Source: Tubiluchus corallicola
Lineage: Eukaryota; Priapulida; Priapulimorpha; Priapulimorphida; Tubiluchidae
Direction of reading: 5' to 3'
DNA length: 64,000 bases
NCBI GenBank assembly: GCA_030141605.1
Contig: JAQGDQ010002381.1
Coordinates: 250,001 to 314,000 of the forward strand
In this document: positions 1-9,951 of the stretch, one piece after another
How the letters are laid out: each line of letters starts with the position of its first letter
Numbering within the stretch: position 1 is the first letter of the stretch
Made by a program: the position numbers and the translations under genes
The notes under the pieces: model-generated
The model's database searches: none
Told to the model about the DNA's origin: nothing
The model's input: only the letters and a program-made list of their open reading frames with translations

Positions 1-506
1 TCAGTGTTTTCTGAACTTAATCATGCGCTGAGTTGTCTGTATTTTTCAGATTAATGCAAATATATGTCATGTAAGCGAAGATCTTGGATAATCTATGACT
101 TCATGCACCATTTTAATTCCTTTCTTTTTGCATTCAGTTGTCTCTGAAGTTTATACACTTGTCAAAGGCTCACTAAAACAATCTAGTAGAAAAAGCCTTC
201 TGACTGCTTTTTTGCACTTTTTTTCTGAACTTTTTTAGTAAAAAACAGATCTGGCAATTGATAAGCGCACAAAAGCAGATGAGTCAAAATATTTTAGAGT
301 GAAGACAATGTTGCGAGGTGCAACAAACATAAAACATATTGCAATAAAACATCTCAGAAATGTGTTCAATACCGATATTACGATTCTTGTTTTTAGGCTG
401 GTAAATTATAAGAAATATTTACATCAATTGCAAAACACACATTGCTTGAATGTAACAACTGAAAAGCTTATTCTCACAAAAAGTAATTTATGTAACATTA
501 AATTAC
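1..506 (-). other. Part of MTA intron 3
   Basis: Non-coding on inspection. No continuation of the MTA ELM2 region is visible on the minus strand, so this is the start of an intron running off the window. Confidence 0.6.
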
Positions 507-717
507 CTTCTCCAAGAAGGTTTTGTATCTCAGCTTGGAAGTTGCTCCCAACACGTATTTCTCCTTTATCAGCTAGCAAAGTTTTCTGCGTCGGATCATA
601 GACTAATGAGTAGAAGAAAGCATCATCTCTGTCTAAGTAGCTGTTCAACGATTCAGTCTCATTTAGTAAGGCAACCGAGCATTTACCTCTGATATGTGTG
701 GCAGGGAGTGTTTCAAC
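507..717 (-). CDS. MTA: MTA exon 3
   Basis: 211 nt after a TTTAG acceptor. Begins [15 protein letters not shown] and includes [20 protein letters not shown], and ends in phase 1 before GTAATT. Covers residues about 93-162, the end of the BAH domain. The next exon is outside the window to the left. Confidence 0.92.
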
Positions 718-3170
718 CTAAATACAAAATAAATTGTGATAAGCACAGTTTAGATTGTTGTAACTTGAGCTTGTTAACGAAGTTATATTGAAGTTCATTT
801 CTGAACAAATTCTGAAAGTAAGCAATTAATCAAGTTAAGCATTTTATCATTACTAGGGTTCAATCAAAAAATGCTTCTTAATAGTGTTTCCATGGGTACA
901 ATGCACCCAAGTAATTCATCACATTGTTTACTACCAGTGCCTGATAGTTCTACCCAATTCACACAATGAAAATGCAAACGTTATTGTTAAGACGATATTG
1001 ATCATTTAAGAATTTAAAATATAAAGGCCACCTTCTGCTGCACACTTCTGCAGTAACAGACAATTAACTGCTGCCTTGGCAGTGCCCAAGGCTAACAGCC
1101 AGATGACAGATGACGCCACTTTTGACATAGAGGTGACTTACAAAAAACAATTCATTACGATGAGGCTAACTATCCAAATAAAACTATTTATTAAAGGAAA
1201 AGCTGATGATTGTTTAGACTCAATCTCATTTTAATTTACTGTCCAAAATATAAATTTTCTTGCCAATGAAAGTTAGCAATTGTCTCTTATATTTGAATAA
1301 TAAGCTTAGAAAGTTAATTAATGGCAACCAAACACAACTATTGCTTACGTCAGAAACTAATCACAGTTTGGGCAATGGCAGGTATCTTCCCTTGCGTGTC
1401 AAGCACATTTACAGTGTTATAGTACTGCGATGTCACGAAAATGGGCTCTATGTCATATGACGTCAGAAACTAACACTGCAGTTCATGATCATGGTTGTCA
1501 CGGTAACGCCTTCTATTTGGCGGTCACATGCATGTGACAAAAAGGCGCTGTTGCCAATCTTAGTAGATTCACTGAGCCGTGCATAGCTTTGAAAGTTTAA
1601 CAAAATTTGAGTATCCAAGGCAATTATTATTTAATCTCAGCTTTGATTTAAGAAAAGCTATTATAGTTTTCAATATTTTAGAGCACACTTTATTCTGAAC
1701 TAATGTTTACCCAATCGTCCGGTTTTCCTTTAACAATTAAAAACCTATTTCACATCACTAACAATGATATGAATACTCGGATTTTTTAGTTTAACAACAC
1801 ACAAAAAGGATAATATTGATTATTTCATTCCCCTAGCCTCTACAAGTATTAATAGACCTCAGCACAGTACCTAGGCTGACATATCTGACTCACTGATAAA
1901 AGCGTGTAATTAAGTAGTTCAGGAGTCTGACAGAATAAAACAGCCAAATATGGCATGAAGCAAAACATTAACTTTCGTGAGTTTCAGCTCACGAGTTGTC
2001 CCTCAGCATGCAATAAATGAATGCTTGTTGTTAATGTAACAGTGCAGTTAGTTGACATATACCAACGTTGCTTTTATTTTAATAATATAAATGACTTTAA
2101 TTTCTTCACTGCTGTTGTATCTTAACAATTGTGCACCCAGGTACCCGACAATAATAATAATAATAATAATAATAATAGTAATTTTATCTTCCTCCATAAA
2201 TATACAATGATTTGACAATAAAATACACAAAAATACAAACGAACATAGGAAAAAGGGTGGCGAAAAACCAAAGGTTATCGAGTCAACCACCCTTCTCAAA
2301 GGACAGTAAACAAAAGGATGCTAATGACACTAGACACAACTATATTAAAAAATACATAAACGTGCAGAAATACAAAAACAAAAATACAACAGCAAAAAAA
2401 ATCAAAAACCAAAAACCATGACAAATTTGCAAACTACTAAGCAACTCATAGAAAGTGAGTTTGCACCTTATAAAAAATGTTTTTTATAAGGTGTAAGGAA
2501 AATGGTATCGGTGTTAGATTTCTTCTGCACTTGTAAACACTACTTCCTAATATTACATTTTGATACTAAGACCTTACACAAAGTTAATTCCTGAGAAATT
2601 ATGAACAGATTCAGTAAAACTAAGTGGTTGGAACAAACCTGTAAACATGAAAACTGTGAAAGCATTAAAAATAGATAAAACTGTTTTGATAAAAATGCTA
2701 ATCTACTACTATAACACATCTTAACTGCATAAATAATAAATACACAGCTAAATAATAAAAAAATTGACAATTGCTTACCTGTCGGGAAAGAAAAAGTTCG
2801 CGATGCCGCAACTGATGGCTCTGTTTTTCAGACAGTTTATCATCATGCTCTTCTTCAAGAGCACTCTGATGTTTATCTGCCAGCATAAGCAGGCCTCCGG
2901 ATATGTCCCGACGTCGATAAAAGCACATAACTTTAGCTTCAACATTTCCTGCAAAAACAGGTTGAGTAGCCAGTATAGCAACAATAACTTGGGCATATTT
3001 TCTACGTGCTTATCAGTGTGCAAGGATACATGCAGGAAATATTTTAAAAAAGTGTTCTACTTGCCCGTTTGTGTTTTATTAAGTTCTTCTATTCTGCGAA
3101 TGAGGAATGGCGATGTTGAGGACGTCTCGAAGAAAACGTAATCGCCGACTCGATACATGTTTGCTGCCAT
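507..3170 (-). CDS. MTA: MTA-family chromatin protein, 5' part (BAH domain), exons 1-3
   Basis: MTA proteins are subunits of the NuRD nucleosome-remodelling and deacetylase complex in the nucleus. Three exons (3170-3065, 2948-2779, 717-507) join in frame to give about 162 residues that begin [15 protein letters not shown] and include [26 protein letters not shown] and [22 protein letters not shown]. These are hallmarks of the N-terminal BAH domain of MTA1-3. The linker after LADKH is shorter than in human MTA1. The ELM2, SANT and GATA-type zinc-finger parts are not here and must lie beyond the left edge, since the last visible exon ends in phase 1 with a GT donor. The start is supported by the family N-terminus. 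It is transcribed away from the SRPBCC gene, with start codons about 0.8 kb apart. Intron 1 uses a GC donor. Identification as MTA is secure; which paralogue is not. Confidence 0.93.
1191..1733. mobile_element. TTAA-flanked MITE, copy 1
   Basis: About 543 bp bounded by TTAA on each side. Imperfect terminal inverted repeats begin AGGAAAAGCTGATGATTGT on the left; the right end reads ACCCAATCGTCCGGTTTTCCT before TTAA. It is homologous over its length to 60998-61560, in the same orientation. No transposase is encoded. TTAA target duplication suggests a piggyBac-like mobiliser, which is an inference. Confidence 0.8.
2148..2178. repeat. (ATA)n microsatellite
   Basis: About ten uninterrupted ATA/TAA units inside MTA intron 2. 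Confidence 0.9.
2464..2493. repeat. Perfect 14-bp inverted repeat with 2-nt spacer
   Basis: CACCTTATAAAAAA, then TG, then its exact reverse complement. It could form a cruciform or an RNA hairpin within MTA intron 2. Confidence 0.9.
2779..2948 (-). CDS. MTA: MTA exon 2
   Basis: 170 nt, starting after a CTGTTTTTGCAG acceptor and completing the split Gly codon, then [15 protein letters not shown]. It ends ELFLSRQ followed by GTAAGC. Covers roughly residues 36-92, the middle of the BAH domain, and ends in phase 0. Confidence 0.92.
3065..3170 (-). CDS. MTA: MTA exon 1 (coding part)
   Basis: Codes residues 1-35 plus the first base of codon 36. The ATG at 3170-3168 sits in the context CAACATGGCAGC. 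The exon ends CAAACGG and is followed by GCAAGT, a GC donor. The GT two bases into that string would leave the wrong phase and hit a stop in exon 2. Confidence 0.9.
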
Positions 3171-3174
3171 GTTG
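3163..3174 (-). promoter_or_regulatory. TISU-like start context of MTA
   Basis: CAACATGGCAGC around the ATG matches the published TISU consensus SAASATGGCGGC at 11 of 12 positions. TISU combines a YY1 site with an initiation codon used from very short 5' leaders. Function here is inferred. Confidence 0.5.
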
Positions 3175-3599
3175 CTTGTTGTTCACGAGCTGCAATAACA
3201 TTCAACATAGGTGTAGTAGCAGCCTGAGTAATAGCCTAATATGTCGTTCGAGAAACCCAGTGAAATGATTTGCTTAACCTATAGTTGAATTTCATTTTGG
3301 GAAAGAAGACAAAGCTCAGCAAAGTAATCACTTATAATGCACTGATTTATAAAACTAAAATTTTCAAATTTTTCTTTTTCAATTTTATTTTAAAGTATTG
3401 CCTATATTATGACAGATCATAAGCTATTGCTGAACTGCACGTAATACATAGGAAAGATTTATGCAGAAGTGAAAAGCGGATACGAAGCAAACTTAAAACA
3501 GAAAATGATCAGTGAAGTGACATATAGCAGGCCAGCACGACCCATCATTGGTGCAAGTTCGATGAAAGCCAACGATGCTGAAGGACTCGTCTCCAGTAA

Positions 3600-3690
3600 T
3601 CTCACCGTTCATAGTCAGCTTTTATGTTCATGTAAATTATTTCATTTTAATGTGCGAATAAAAAATTGAATTGAATTGTACAATAGGAGT
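3600..3690 (+). mobile_element. Possible LINE 3' tail
   Basis: A T-rich stretch ends in AATAAAAAATTGAATTGAATTG. This short-repeat tail resembles the 3' end of the LINE fragment near 23545. No coding remnant can be assigned with certainty, so the call is weak. Confidence 0.25.
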
Positions 3691-3955
3691 AGCTTAACCA
3701 ACGATGAATTACGGATGTGGAAAAGTTACAAGTGAGAACATTAATATTATAGACGCAAATTAAATGAAATTAAAATGCATAACAATATGGTTACCAGCGT
3801 GTAATTAAGTGTAGCTTTTCCTCTTACAAATAAGGAAAATGCAAATAAAATCGCAGTCTCACAAAAACTTTTTGTTAACACATTTCTTTATGAAAATTCT
3901 ATATTAAGAAACAAGAGAACATTCAAAAAAACTGTTCACTTATTGAAGCCGAAGC

Positions 3956-3972
3956 GCATTGTGGGAATTTGT
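3956..3972 (+). promoter_or_regulatory. ZNF143/Staf-type (SBS) motif
   Basis: GCATTGTGGGAATTTGT resembles the reverse of the SBS element ACTACAATTCCCAGAATGC. It lies 7 nt upstream of the ATG of the SRPBCC gene, consistent with a very short 5' leader. The motif match is seen; binding is inferred. Confidence 0.5.
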
Positions 3973-3979
3973 TTACAAG

Positions 3980-3984
3980 ATGGA
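3980..3984 (+). CDS. SRPBCC gene exon 1 (ATG GA)
   Basis: ATGGA followed by GTAAGC leaves phase 2. Joined to exon 2 it reads M-D-S-V-D-D-S-G. The start context CAAGATGGA is TISU-like. Only five coding bases, so support comes from phase, donor quality and promoter context. Confidence 0.55.
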
Positions 3985-6477
3985 GTAAGCGGTTACTATG
4001 TTTTTATCTCATCTATCCTGTTATAGATTTTTATTTTATAGCAAATAAATTGCATGACAGTTTGTTACTTTTTACACGTTTTATTGTTGCATGACCGTCA
4101 GTTTGTTATGAGCAACATTTTAAGAGTAAACAGACTGATTCGAATACACTTACTATGACCTACAATACTGGTTTTGCTTTGGCTTGGAGTAGTACCGTAC
4201 AATCGTAGCAGCAGTAATACTGCAAGCGTAAAGCCCTGAGCTTGTGTGTGACACTAATAAGTATTTTATTTAATAATTGCACAACTTATTGTAGTTCAGT
4301 AGATGACTCTGGGTTAGGAGATCAGCTAAAAATTGTAAAGAATAATTGTCGTGGAAGCGCATGTGGTGATGCAGAGAATATCCACAAAACTGAAAACATG
4401 GTTGCTGTTGAGGAAAAAAATGATAACTGCGGAAAGCATTTCGAAAGCAAGAACAGTGAAGAGAAGAAAACCAGTGACATAAAAAGTCAACCAAAAGCAG
4501 AGAATATGAATGATGAAGAAGAGCATAAGAAGTCAAAAGTGGAACCAAAAGATTGTGAGGATACAAAATCAGACAACTTGAAAGAAGCCACTGAGAATGA
4601 CGAAGTACTATACGAAACGGCTGATGACAACGAAGTGCATTTGAAAAAATCATGGAAGGAGGGATACTTGTATGTAATTTGCAGCTAAATTTCAGATAAT
4701 GAAAATTTGTATACACCTTATATTTTATATAAACATTCACTTTCTTCATTTAGAAATTAGGGTTTTAATCAATATGCATATGTGGCTGCACTTTTTTTAA
4801 AGTCTACGTAGAACTCTGTCTTACCTTAACTTGAGTTGCCTGTGATATTCATTAACGTCCACAAATCAGTGAAGTCACTCCAGTACTTTTTTATTGTGGT
4901 ATCGAGTAACAGCACTTGTTTATTTTTACACACTACAAGAACTTCTGAACTAGTCAGTCCAGTTTGTACGGACCTGTCAGCCTCAAGATGCAGCAAATCT
5001 GGATATTTCTCAAAGGGTTAAAAAGCCTGTATGTTTCTTAAAAAAGCCCGGACTCTTTGTACTCCAGATTTTTTTGACATCCACTTGTTAAAAAAGTGAA
5101 GCTACCACATCATAGATTATATTTAAGATCAATAATAACTTGGCCATTCCAAAATTTTTGAATCATAATATCCTGTTCAAAAAAATTGACTGGGCACTGA
5201 TTGCAATAAAATGAGACAGTTTTTGGGTTCTTTTCATTGTGAAATGAGCTTATTTAAGTTATTACAGGCTGCTCAGATGTGGCGGCATTCTAAACTACTT
5301 TGTGAAAGAAAAATTTGGTATTTTTTAGTTTTAATTAGTATAGCTGGTGGCCAAATTCTGCATAATGTGTACTGCATTTTTCTTTATTTTTTGATAATAG
5401 GTATTATATTAATTGTTTCAATGCAGCAGAGAAATTAGCTAAAACTTCATAGCGTAGTGCTGTGTATTTTGTTTAGCATGGACCAGTTTTCGCAAATTTT
5501 AATTTTTGCCTGTCAATTATCATTAAAAACAAAACTTAGTGGAATTTGCAGGGCTTGAAAAGATCTACAAAATGGTATAAAGTTTGTATGTTTAGCGCAT
5601 TTTCAAAAAAAGTACAGTCAAAGAGTGGACATTTTTGCATAGTTACTAATGCCATATTTAATCAAGGTTGGTTTCACTACATTATGTGAAAAATTTGTGA
5701 CTATTTTATAAACTGCAGCTCTAGACTCCTATGTAGAGCTTTTTGTATACTTGACGAGAACTTTCGACCAAGTAAACAACTGATACCTTTTCAGAAAAAT
5801 GCCAAGTTGGAAGTTTGTTGTTCCCAGCTGTATTATTGTTGCTGTCATGGCCGTCCTCGCACAAATCGAGTTTCCAACACAACTAATCCTGCTGGAAAAA
5901 ACAGTAGCACTACCTGCAACTATTGATGAGGTATTTAACATGGTTTCCGATCTTGAAAAGTTGCCTGAGGTTTGTATCAATCTGTTAACTTTGTCAATCT
6001 GAAATAAACGTTTATTAATCGTAAAGGAGTTAATCAATTTACAAACATTACATTGCTTTATCTTGTATATGCCAAGCTGTTTGTTTTTGTGAACTCTCTT
6101 TCTAATGTCATGGTCTAGTTTTTATAAAAGGTTTAAGGTTTACATTAATGCTCTTGATAATAAAAAGCTCTATGAAACTACTTATACTGGTAGCATAGTT
6201 CTAATGGAATATCATAGACTTTAAGGATTATCATAGACTCACTGATTGTTTGTTTAAAAGCTACTGTAATGCTTGTATCACGCAAGACTCTTGCATTATT
6301 TGAGTGTAACATTTACAATAACACCTGCGTCATGTTGAATATTTTATTCTTCCGGTGGCTGCCACATTTACGACCTTACAGATTTTTTGTGGCAGTCTCC
6401 TTGACATGTCGTTACATTGTATACGTAATATTTTACATCGAATATTGTAAAAATAAATTGTCTACTATTACTACTAT

Positions 6478-6564
<87 letters not shown>

Positions 6565-9500
6565 CACTACCACTACCACTACCACTACCACTACTACTAA
6601 TGTGATGTAGAATTACTTATATAACCACTTTCCAAGAAACTGACAGTTTAATGTGCTATATTTCTATTTTAGTGGATGCCTGAAGCTGGAATGGTAATAG
6701 CGCAAGATAGCCTACCCATAGGCAAAGAAAAAACGTATAGTATCATTACTTCGGCACCAATCGGACGTACGTTGTGATTGTTTGCATTAAATTTTCATGG
6801 GTCACTTGACCACTTTTTAGTTTATTTTCATATATTCACTAATAGTAGTTACATAACTCTTTTCAGCAAGGTGTTAAAATTTAGTATGACATTTTCTCAT
6901 TGAAATATAGCAAGTCCTCACTTAACATCAGGAATTGATTTAGTAAAGTATATAGTATCAACAAAATTGTTGTCAAGTGAAGCCATACTGTCAGGGGAAT
7001 TAGTATTAATACATGGAAGATTGGATGTGTATAAGTCTTGATAGTTTGTGAGCTTCATTACTTACATTTACACAGACTATTTCTGGAATACTAATTGCAG
7101 TAACTGGCGATTACCCCATTTGAATAAAATTTGGGTTATTTTGTGGCAGTTTCTTGTAGCGCAGTGTAATAAATTATTGACTTGAATTTCAAGAATAGTT
7201 TATAATTTAGGTATTACTGTTGTAGATTCCTTTGTTGTGCACTGTTCACTTATGATGTTTTATCTTTTCCTCAGCCTAAAATGCAAACAAGATGACTGTA
7301 GCCTATACATATACCCTAAAAGGCAATGCCTTCTTTATGCGACAGTTTCATCATGCATCATCATATCATTTGTAAGAGGGGGGGGAAGCATCCGCCGCCC
7401 TCCCAGAAGAGAACTCCCAAGTACAGAACATTTGTAGTTCCTAGTCACATGAAAAACCAAATTAGGTGCACTCTGCAAGCAGCTAGATTTTAACTGTGTT
7501 CCCCTGCATGATTTTGCATTTTAGCTGATTGAGTTTGCCAAAAGTATCTTGGCACTCTAAGTAACAAAGCTGGCAGCCAAGTGTGTTGCGTGAATCAGCA
7601 ACCAACAGTTCGCATGCTTAAACAGTATTTCTGTTATTAGAACATCAAAACCTAAGATGATAATTTTAATCCCTAGATGTTTCTTTGTAAGTGTAAATAT
7701 GTGCTGTGCCTCGAGTTCTTTTCTAAGTAGTGTGAAATGGGAATTACTTGCTATTCAAACTGAGGATTTTCCTTTGTTAAAACCAAATTACAACCATCGA
7801 ATTTTCAAGAACTTGAGTCTGAAATTATTAACTATATGTTTTTTTAATGCAGCTGGTTTTCGTTCCTATGCAAAAATCAGAAAGTTTAAAGCACTTGAGC
7901 ATATCGAGTACGTTATAGAGTCACTGATTTTTCCTCGTCGAATCACTTTTGATTTCAACACTGAAAAAGATTCAACCCTTAAAAGAAACCTGACCCGATT
8001 AACAGTAAAGATGGATGTCGGAAAGATGAGCTATCTTTATCGGGTGAGTGTACGCATTGATGGTACATGTTAGTAGTTTTCCTTTCGTCTCCTAGAATTA
8101 TATTTTTTTATGTTTTAATGCAGTTGCCACTCTACAAGCCAAGATCCTGGACTCACCTGCTGTGCTGATGGTTGTGGCTGGACTGAAACATAGCTCATTG
8201 TCTAGGATAATCTTCTGATGTGAGACACTAAAGTGGCAAATGTATCTTTTCTCAGATTCACCTACAATCTTCTTTAAACTGCCAGCATTCTAAAGACTGA
8301 TGACAATGTGGCAAGTTAAACTTCCCAGAAGCTGTATTCTAGTGATCACCCAGCCATTTGCTAACCAGGTCTAGCAGTACTTACCTTGCAATCGTTGTAT
8401 TAATTTTGCAACTTTTTTTATAGTACACTATTCATCCCTGCCTGTCATTTGTTGCTGGTAATTCAGTGCGTAATGGATTATTCCGATTACTGTGGACATT
8501 TCAATGACAACTGGAGGACGGGGAAGGTGGAGACTATGTGCAAGAAGACATCTTTCTTGCTCAAAAGCAATAGACGTGCTGCATTGAATCATTGTTATAA
8601 TACAAAATCCAGTATCATGGTTTTCAAGTGACTTCTCACAATATTTCAAAACAAGAATTGTTTGCTTTATCCAAATTTTTATCAGATTGGAAATATAGGC
8701 AGCTTAAATGGGCAGAGCTTTAAGAAATCTGATAAAGTGCAGTACAACACGAAAATATGAACTGCTTATAACCGCTCAACTGCAAAATAACGCAGTTCTT
8801 TGAGATTACATCTCCACTGATGCAGAACTGGGATGATTCACTTAACCGGTTAATTTTTTATCGGTTAACCGATTAATCGGATCTAGGCAAAATCGGAGAC
8901 CTTCTATAATTTGCTGACTGGATCAGTGGATAATCAAATAAACAAGAAATTTACAATGCAAACATATATCAGGAATATGTTCAAATAAGAGTGAAACTTT
9001 TATACATAGGAAGTGAAAAGTGTGTTTGTAAGGATGCCAAGCATTGTTTAACTAAGTGCAACACTTTCCTACATAGAAATGAAAAGTCTCTACAGTAAGG
9101 ATGTGGTTAAGGTTCAAATTATTTATCATTTATATATAAAGATCGGTCAACCGGTTAAAAAAATTTACCGATTAATTTCCATTAACCCAGCACTGCACTG
9201 ATGTCTGAAGTCCAACAAAATCAAATGGGGATGTACTTTAGTTAAACAATGTCGTTTTGTGAAAGTACGTTGTCAGTGGGAATTGTCCATGTGATAAGGC
9301 TAATACTAGTCAGTTCGAAGCCTTGATTCAGTCTCAATGACTCTTGATCATTTATATATCATGCACTCAATTATAGCTTACATAATTCAGGTTATACTAG
9401 CACTTTTTACCATATGTCAATATGCTAACTTTGCACTACTGACAAAAACTAGTTTAAAGCTAAAAATTTAAATCTTAGCATTCATTGGAATATGCTTATC

Positions 9501-9683
9501 TCTTATCAGTACCCTGAGACATTCATAGTGTCTATACTGTAGTTTGTTAAATCATTCATAATCTAGAAAGCTATTACAGTAAGAACATTAATTCTGTTTT
9601 GATAGGAAAATAAAATTCTGCAAAAGACTGTGATGAATCTAGTTCATTTAAATGAATCTCAAACGTATATAATGCCTATATGA
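3980..9683 (+). CDS. Membrane-anchored SRPBCC/START-like protein, six-exon model
   Basis: No named family member is recognised. Exons 3980-3984, 4295-4669, 5795-5969, 6673-6766, 7853-8043 and tentatively 9606-9683 join with matching phases to about 305 residues. Residues 1-128 are highly charged and Glu/Lys-rich (MDSVDDSGLGDQL..., ...EVHLKKSWKEGYL), so probably disordered. Residues about 134-151 (FVVPSCIIVAVMAVLAQI) form one membrane segment. Residues about 155-305 look like an SRPBCC/polyketide-cyclase fold: LLEKTVALPATIDEVFNMV, DLEKLPEWMPEAG, then strands ending NLTRLTVKMDVGKMSYLYR. Such domains bind hydrophobic ligands, so a membrane lipid-binding role is possible but inferred. Poly(A) signals AATAAA occur at 9919 and 9945. 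Exons 2-5 are well supported; exon 1 rests on phase, start context and a promoter motif; the C-terminus is least certain. Confidence 0.65.
3985..4294 (+). other. SRPBCC gene intron 1
   Basis: 310 bp from GTAAGC to TTGTAG; nothing else seen in it. Confidence 0.55.
4295..4669 (+). CDS. SRPBCC gene exon 2, acidic disordered region
   Basis: Acceptor TTATTGTAG, then an open frame of 124 codons rich in Glu, Asp, Lys and Asn. It ends KEGYL with TT before GTATGT (phase 2). The next exon starts with one base that completes Leu, which supports this donor over the TAT/GTAATT alternative four bases later. Confidence 0.7.
4670..5794 (+). other. SRPBCC gene intron 2
   Basis: 1.1 kb from GTATGT to TTTTCAG. 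No repeat or exon recognised. Confidence 0.6.
5795..5969 (+). CDS. SRPBCC gene exon 3, membrane segment and domain start
   Basis: Acceptor CCTTTTCAG. Codes KMPSWKFVVPSC..., one hydrophobic segment, then LEKTVALPATIDEVFNMVSDLEKLPE, typical of the first strand and helices of SRPBCC proteins. Donor GAG/GTTTGT, phase 0. An internal Met at 5799 could be an alternative start for a short form. Confidence 0.75.
5970..6672 (+). other. SRPBCC gene intron 3
   Basis: 0.7 kb; contains the ACT triplet tract at its centre. Confidence 0.7.
6466..6600. repeat. (ACT)n microsatellite with ACC interruptions
   Basis: About 40 ACT triplets, the last part alternating with ACC. It generates a spurious poly-Thr reading frame on the plus strand. 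Lies in intron 3 of the SRPBCC gene. Confidence 0.95.
6673..6766 (+). CDS. SRPBCC gene exon 4
   Basis: Acceptor CTATTTTAG, then WMPEAGMVIAQDSLPIGKEK and TYSIITSAPIG. Donor GTACGT leaves phase 1. The pattern of a Trp/Pro loop followed by beta strands fits the middle of an SRPBCC domain. Confidence 0.75.
6767..7852 (+). other. SRPBCC gene intron 4
   Basis: 1.1 kb with no recognisable repeat or exon. A G-run near 7378 (GAGGGGGGGGGAAGC) is the only low-complexity spot. Confidence 0.65.
7853..8043 (+). CDS. SRPBCC gene exon 5
   Basis: Acceptor TTTTTTTAATGCAG and strong donor GTGAGT. Codes 63 residues: GFRSYAKIRKFKALEHIEYV, IESLIFPRRITFDFN, and the strand pair NLTRLTVKMDVGKMSYLYR. Ends in phase 0. 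Confidence 0.78.
8044..9605 (+). other. SRPBCC gene intron 5 (if exon 6 is right)
   Basis: 1.56 kb; holds the hAT-type MITE at 8823-9195. Possible short exons at 8101-8140 and 8424-8450 were considered and not adopted. Confidence 0.45.
8823..9195. mobile_element. hAT-type MITE with perfect 8-bp target duplication
   Basis: 373 bp. Ends CAGAACTGGG and CCCAGCACTG. Inner inverted repeats are rich in AACCGGTTAA and CCGATTAATC. Flanked on both sides by CACTGATG (8815-8822 and 9196-9203). No coding capacity. The 8-bp duplication and CAG...CTG termini fit the hAT superfamily. Confidence 0.88.
9606..9683 (+). CDS. SRPBCC gene candidate last exon
   Basis: Acceptor ATTCTGTTTTGATAG; open in phase 0 for 25 codons (ENKILQKTVMNLVHLNESQT...) then TGA. 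The amphipathic ILQKTVMNLVHL fits the C-terminal helix expected in this fold, and AATAAA follows at 9919. A short intervening exon may be missing. Confidence 0.4.
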   Translation, partial: ENKILQKTVMNLVHLNESQTYIMPI

Positions 9684-9918
9684 ACTATGCGTTTTTATTT
9701 ATGTTTTAGAATAGTGTATGTATTGTAACTTGAATGTAGTATGTAGCTTAGAAGTATGTGTCACTTCACATTATTTACAATTCCGTCCATTGCAATATGC
9801 CTGTTCAGCACACTATTTTTAAATAGGAAGCAATGCTGATGATATTATCCAGTAAGTTGAATATGTTACTTGTTATTAGATAGTTGCATAAACTGTGGAA
9901 AGCTAAAAAATCACTTCA

Positions 9919-9951
9919 AATAAAATGAAGTCCCAAGTGCATTTGAATAAA
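9919..9951 (+). terminator. Poly(A) signals of the SRPBCC gene
   Basis: Two AATAAA hexamers (9919-9924 and about 9945-9950) lie about 235-265 nt beyond the proposed stop codon. Confidence 0.4.

Larger units (their letters stand above)
718..2778 (-). other. MTA intron 2
   Basis: A 2.06-kb intron between MTA exons 2 and 3. It holds copy 1 of the TTAA MITE, an (ATA)n microsatellite and a perfect hairpin. No exon was seen. Confidence 0.8.
3171..3979. promoter_or_regulatory. Divergent promoter region MTA / SRPBCC gene
   Basis: About 0.81 kb separates the two oppositely directed start codons, so both promoters should lie here. It contains a ZNF143-like motif next to the plus-strand start and a short retroelement-tail-like stretch near 3620-3690. 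No TATA box is placed with confidence. Confidence 0.6.

Noticed and set aside
4270-4749. 159-codon minus-strand frame opposite SRPBCC exon 2
   Set aside because: It is antisense to a lysine/glutamate-rich exon, which tends to stay open. The plus-strand reading has splice sites and phase support.
6269-6610. 113-codon plus-strand frame ending in poly-Thr
   Set aside because: It is the translated ACT microsatellite with a non-conserved lead-in, lying inside an intron.
8424-8450. Possible micro-exon YTIHPCLSFVA after SRPBCC exon 5
   Set aside because: It would end in phase 1 and the candidate last exon then hits a stop, so no consistent chain results.
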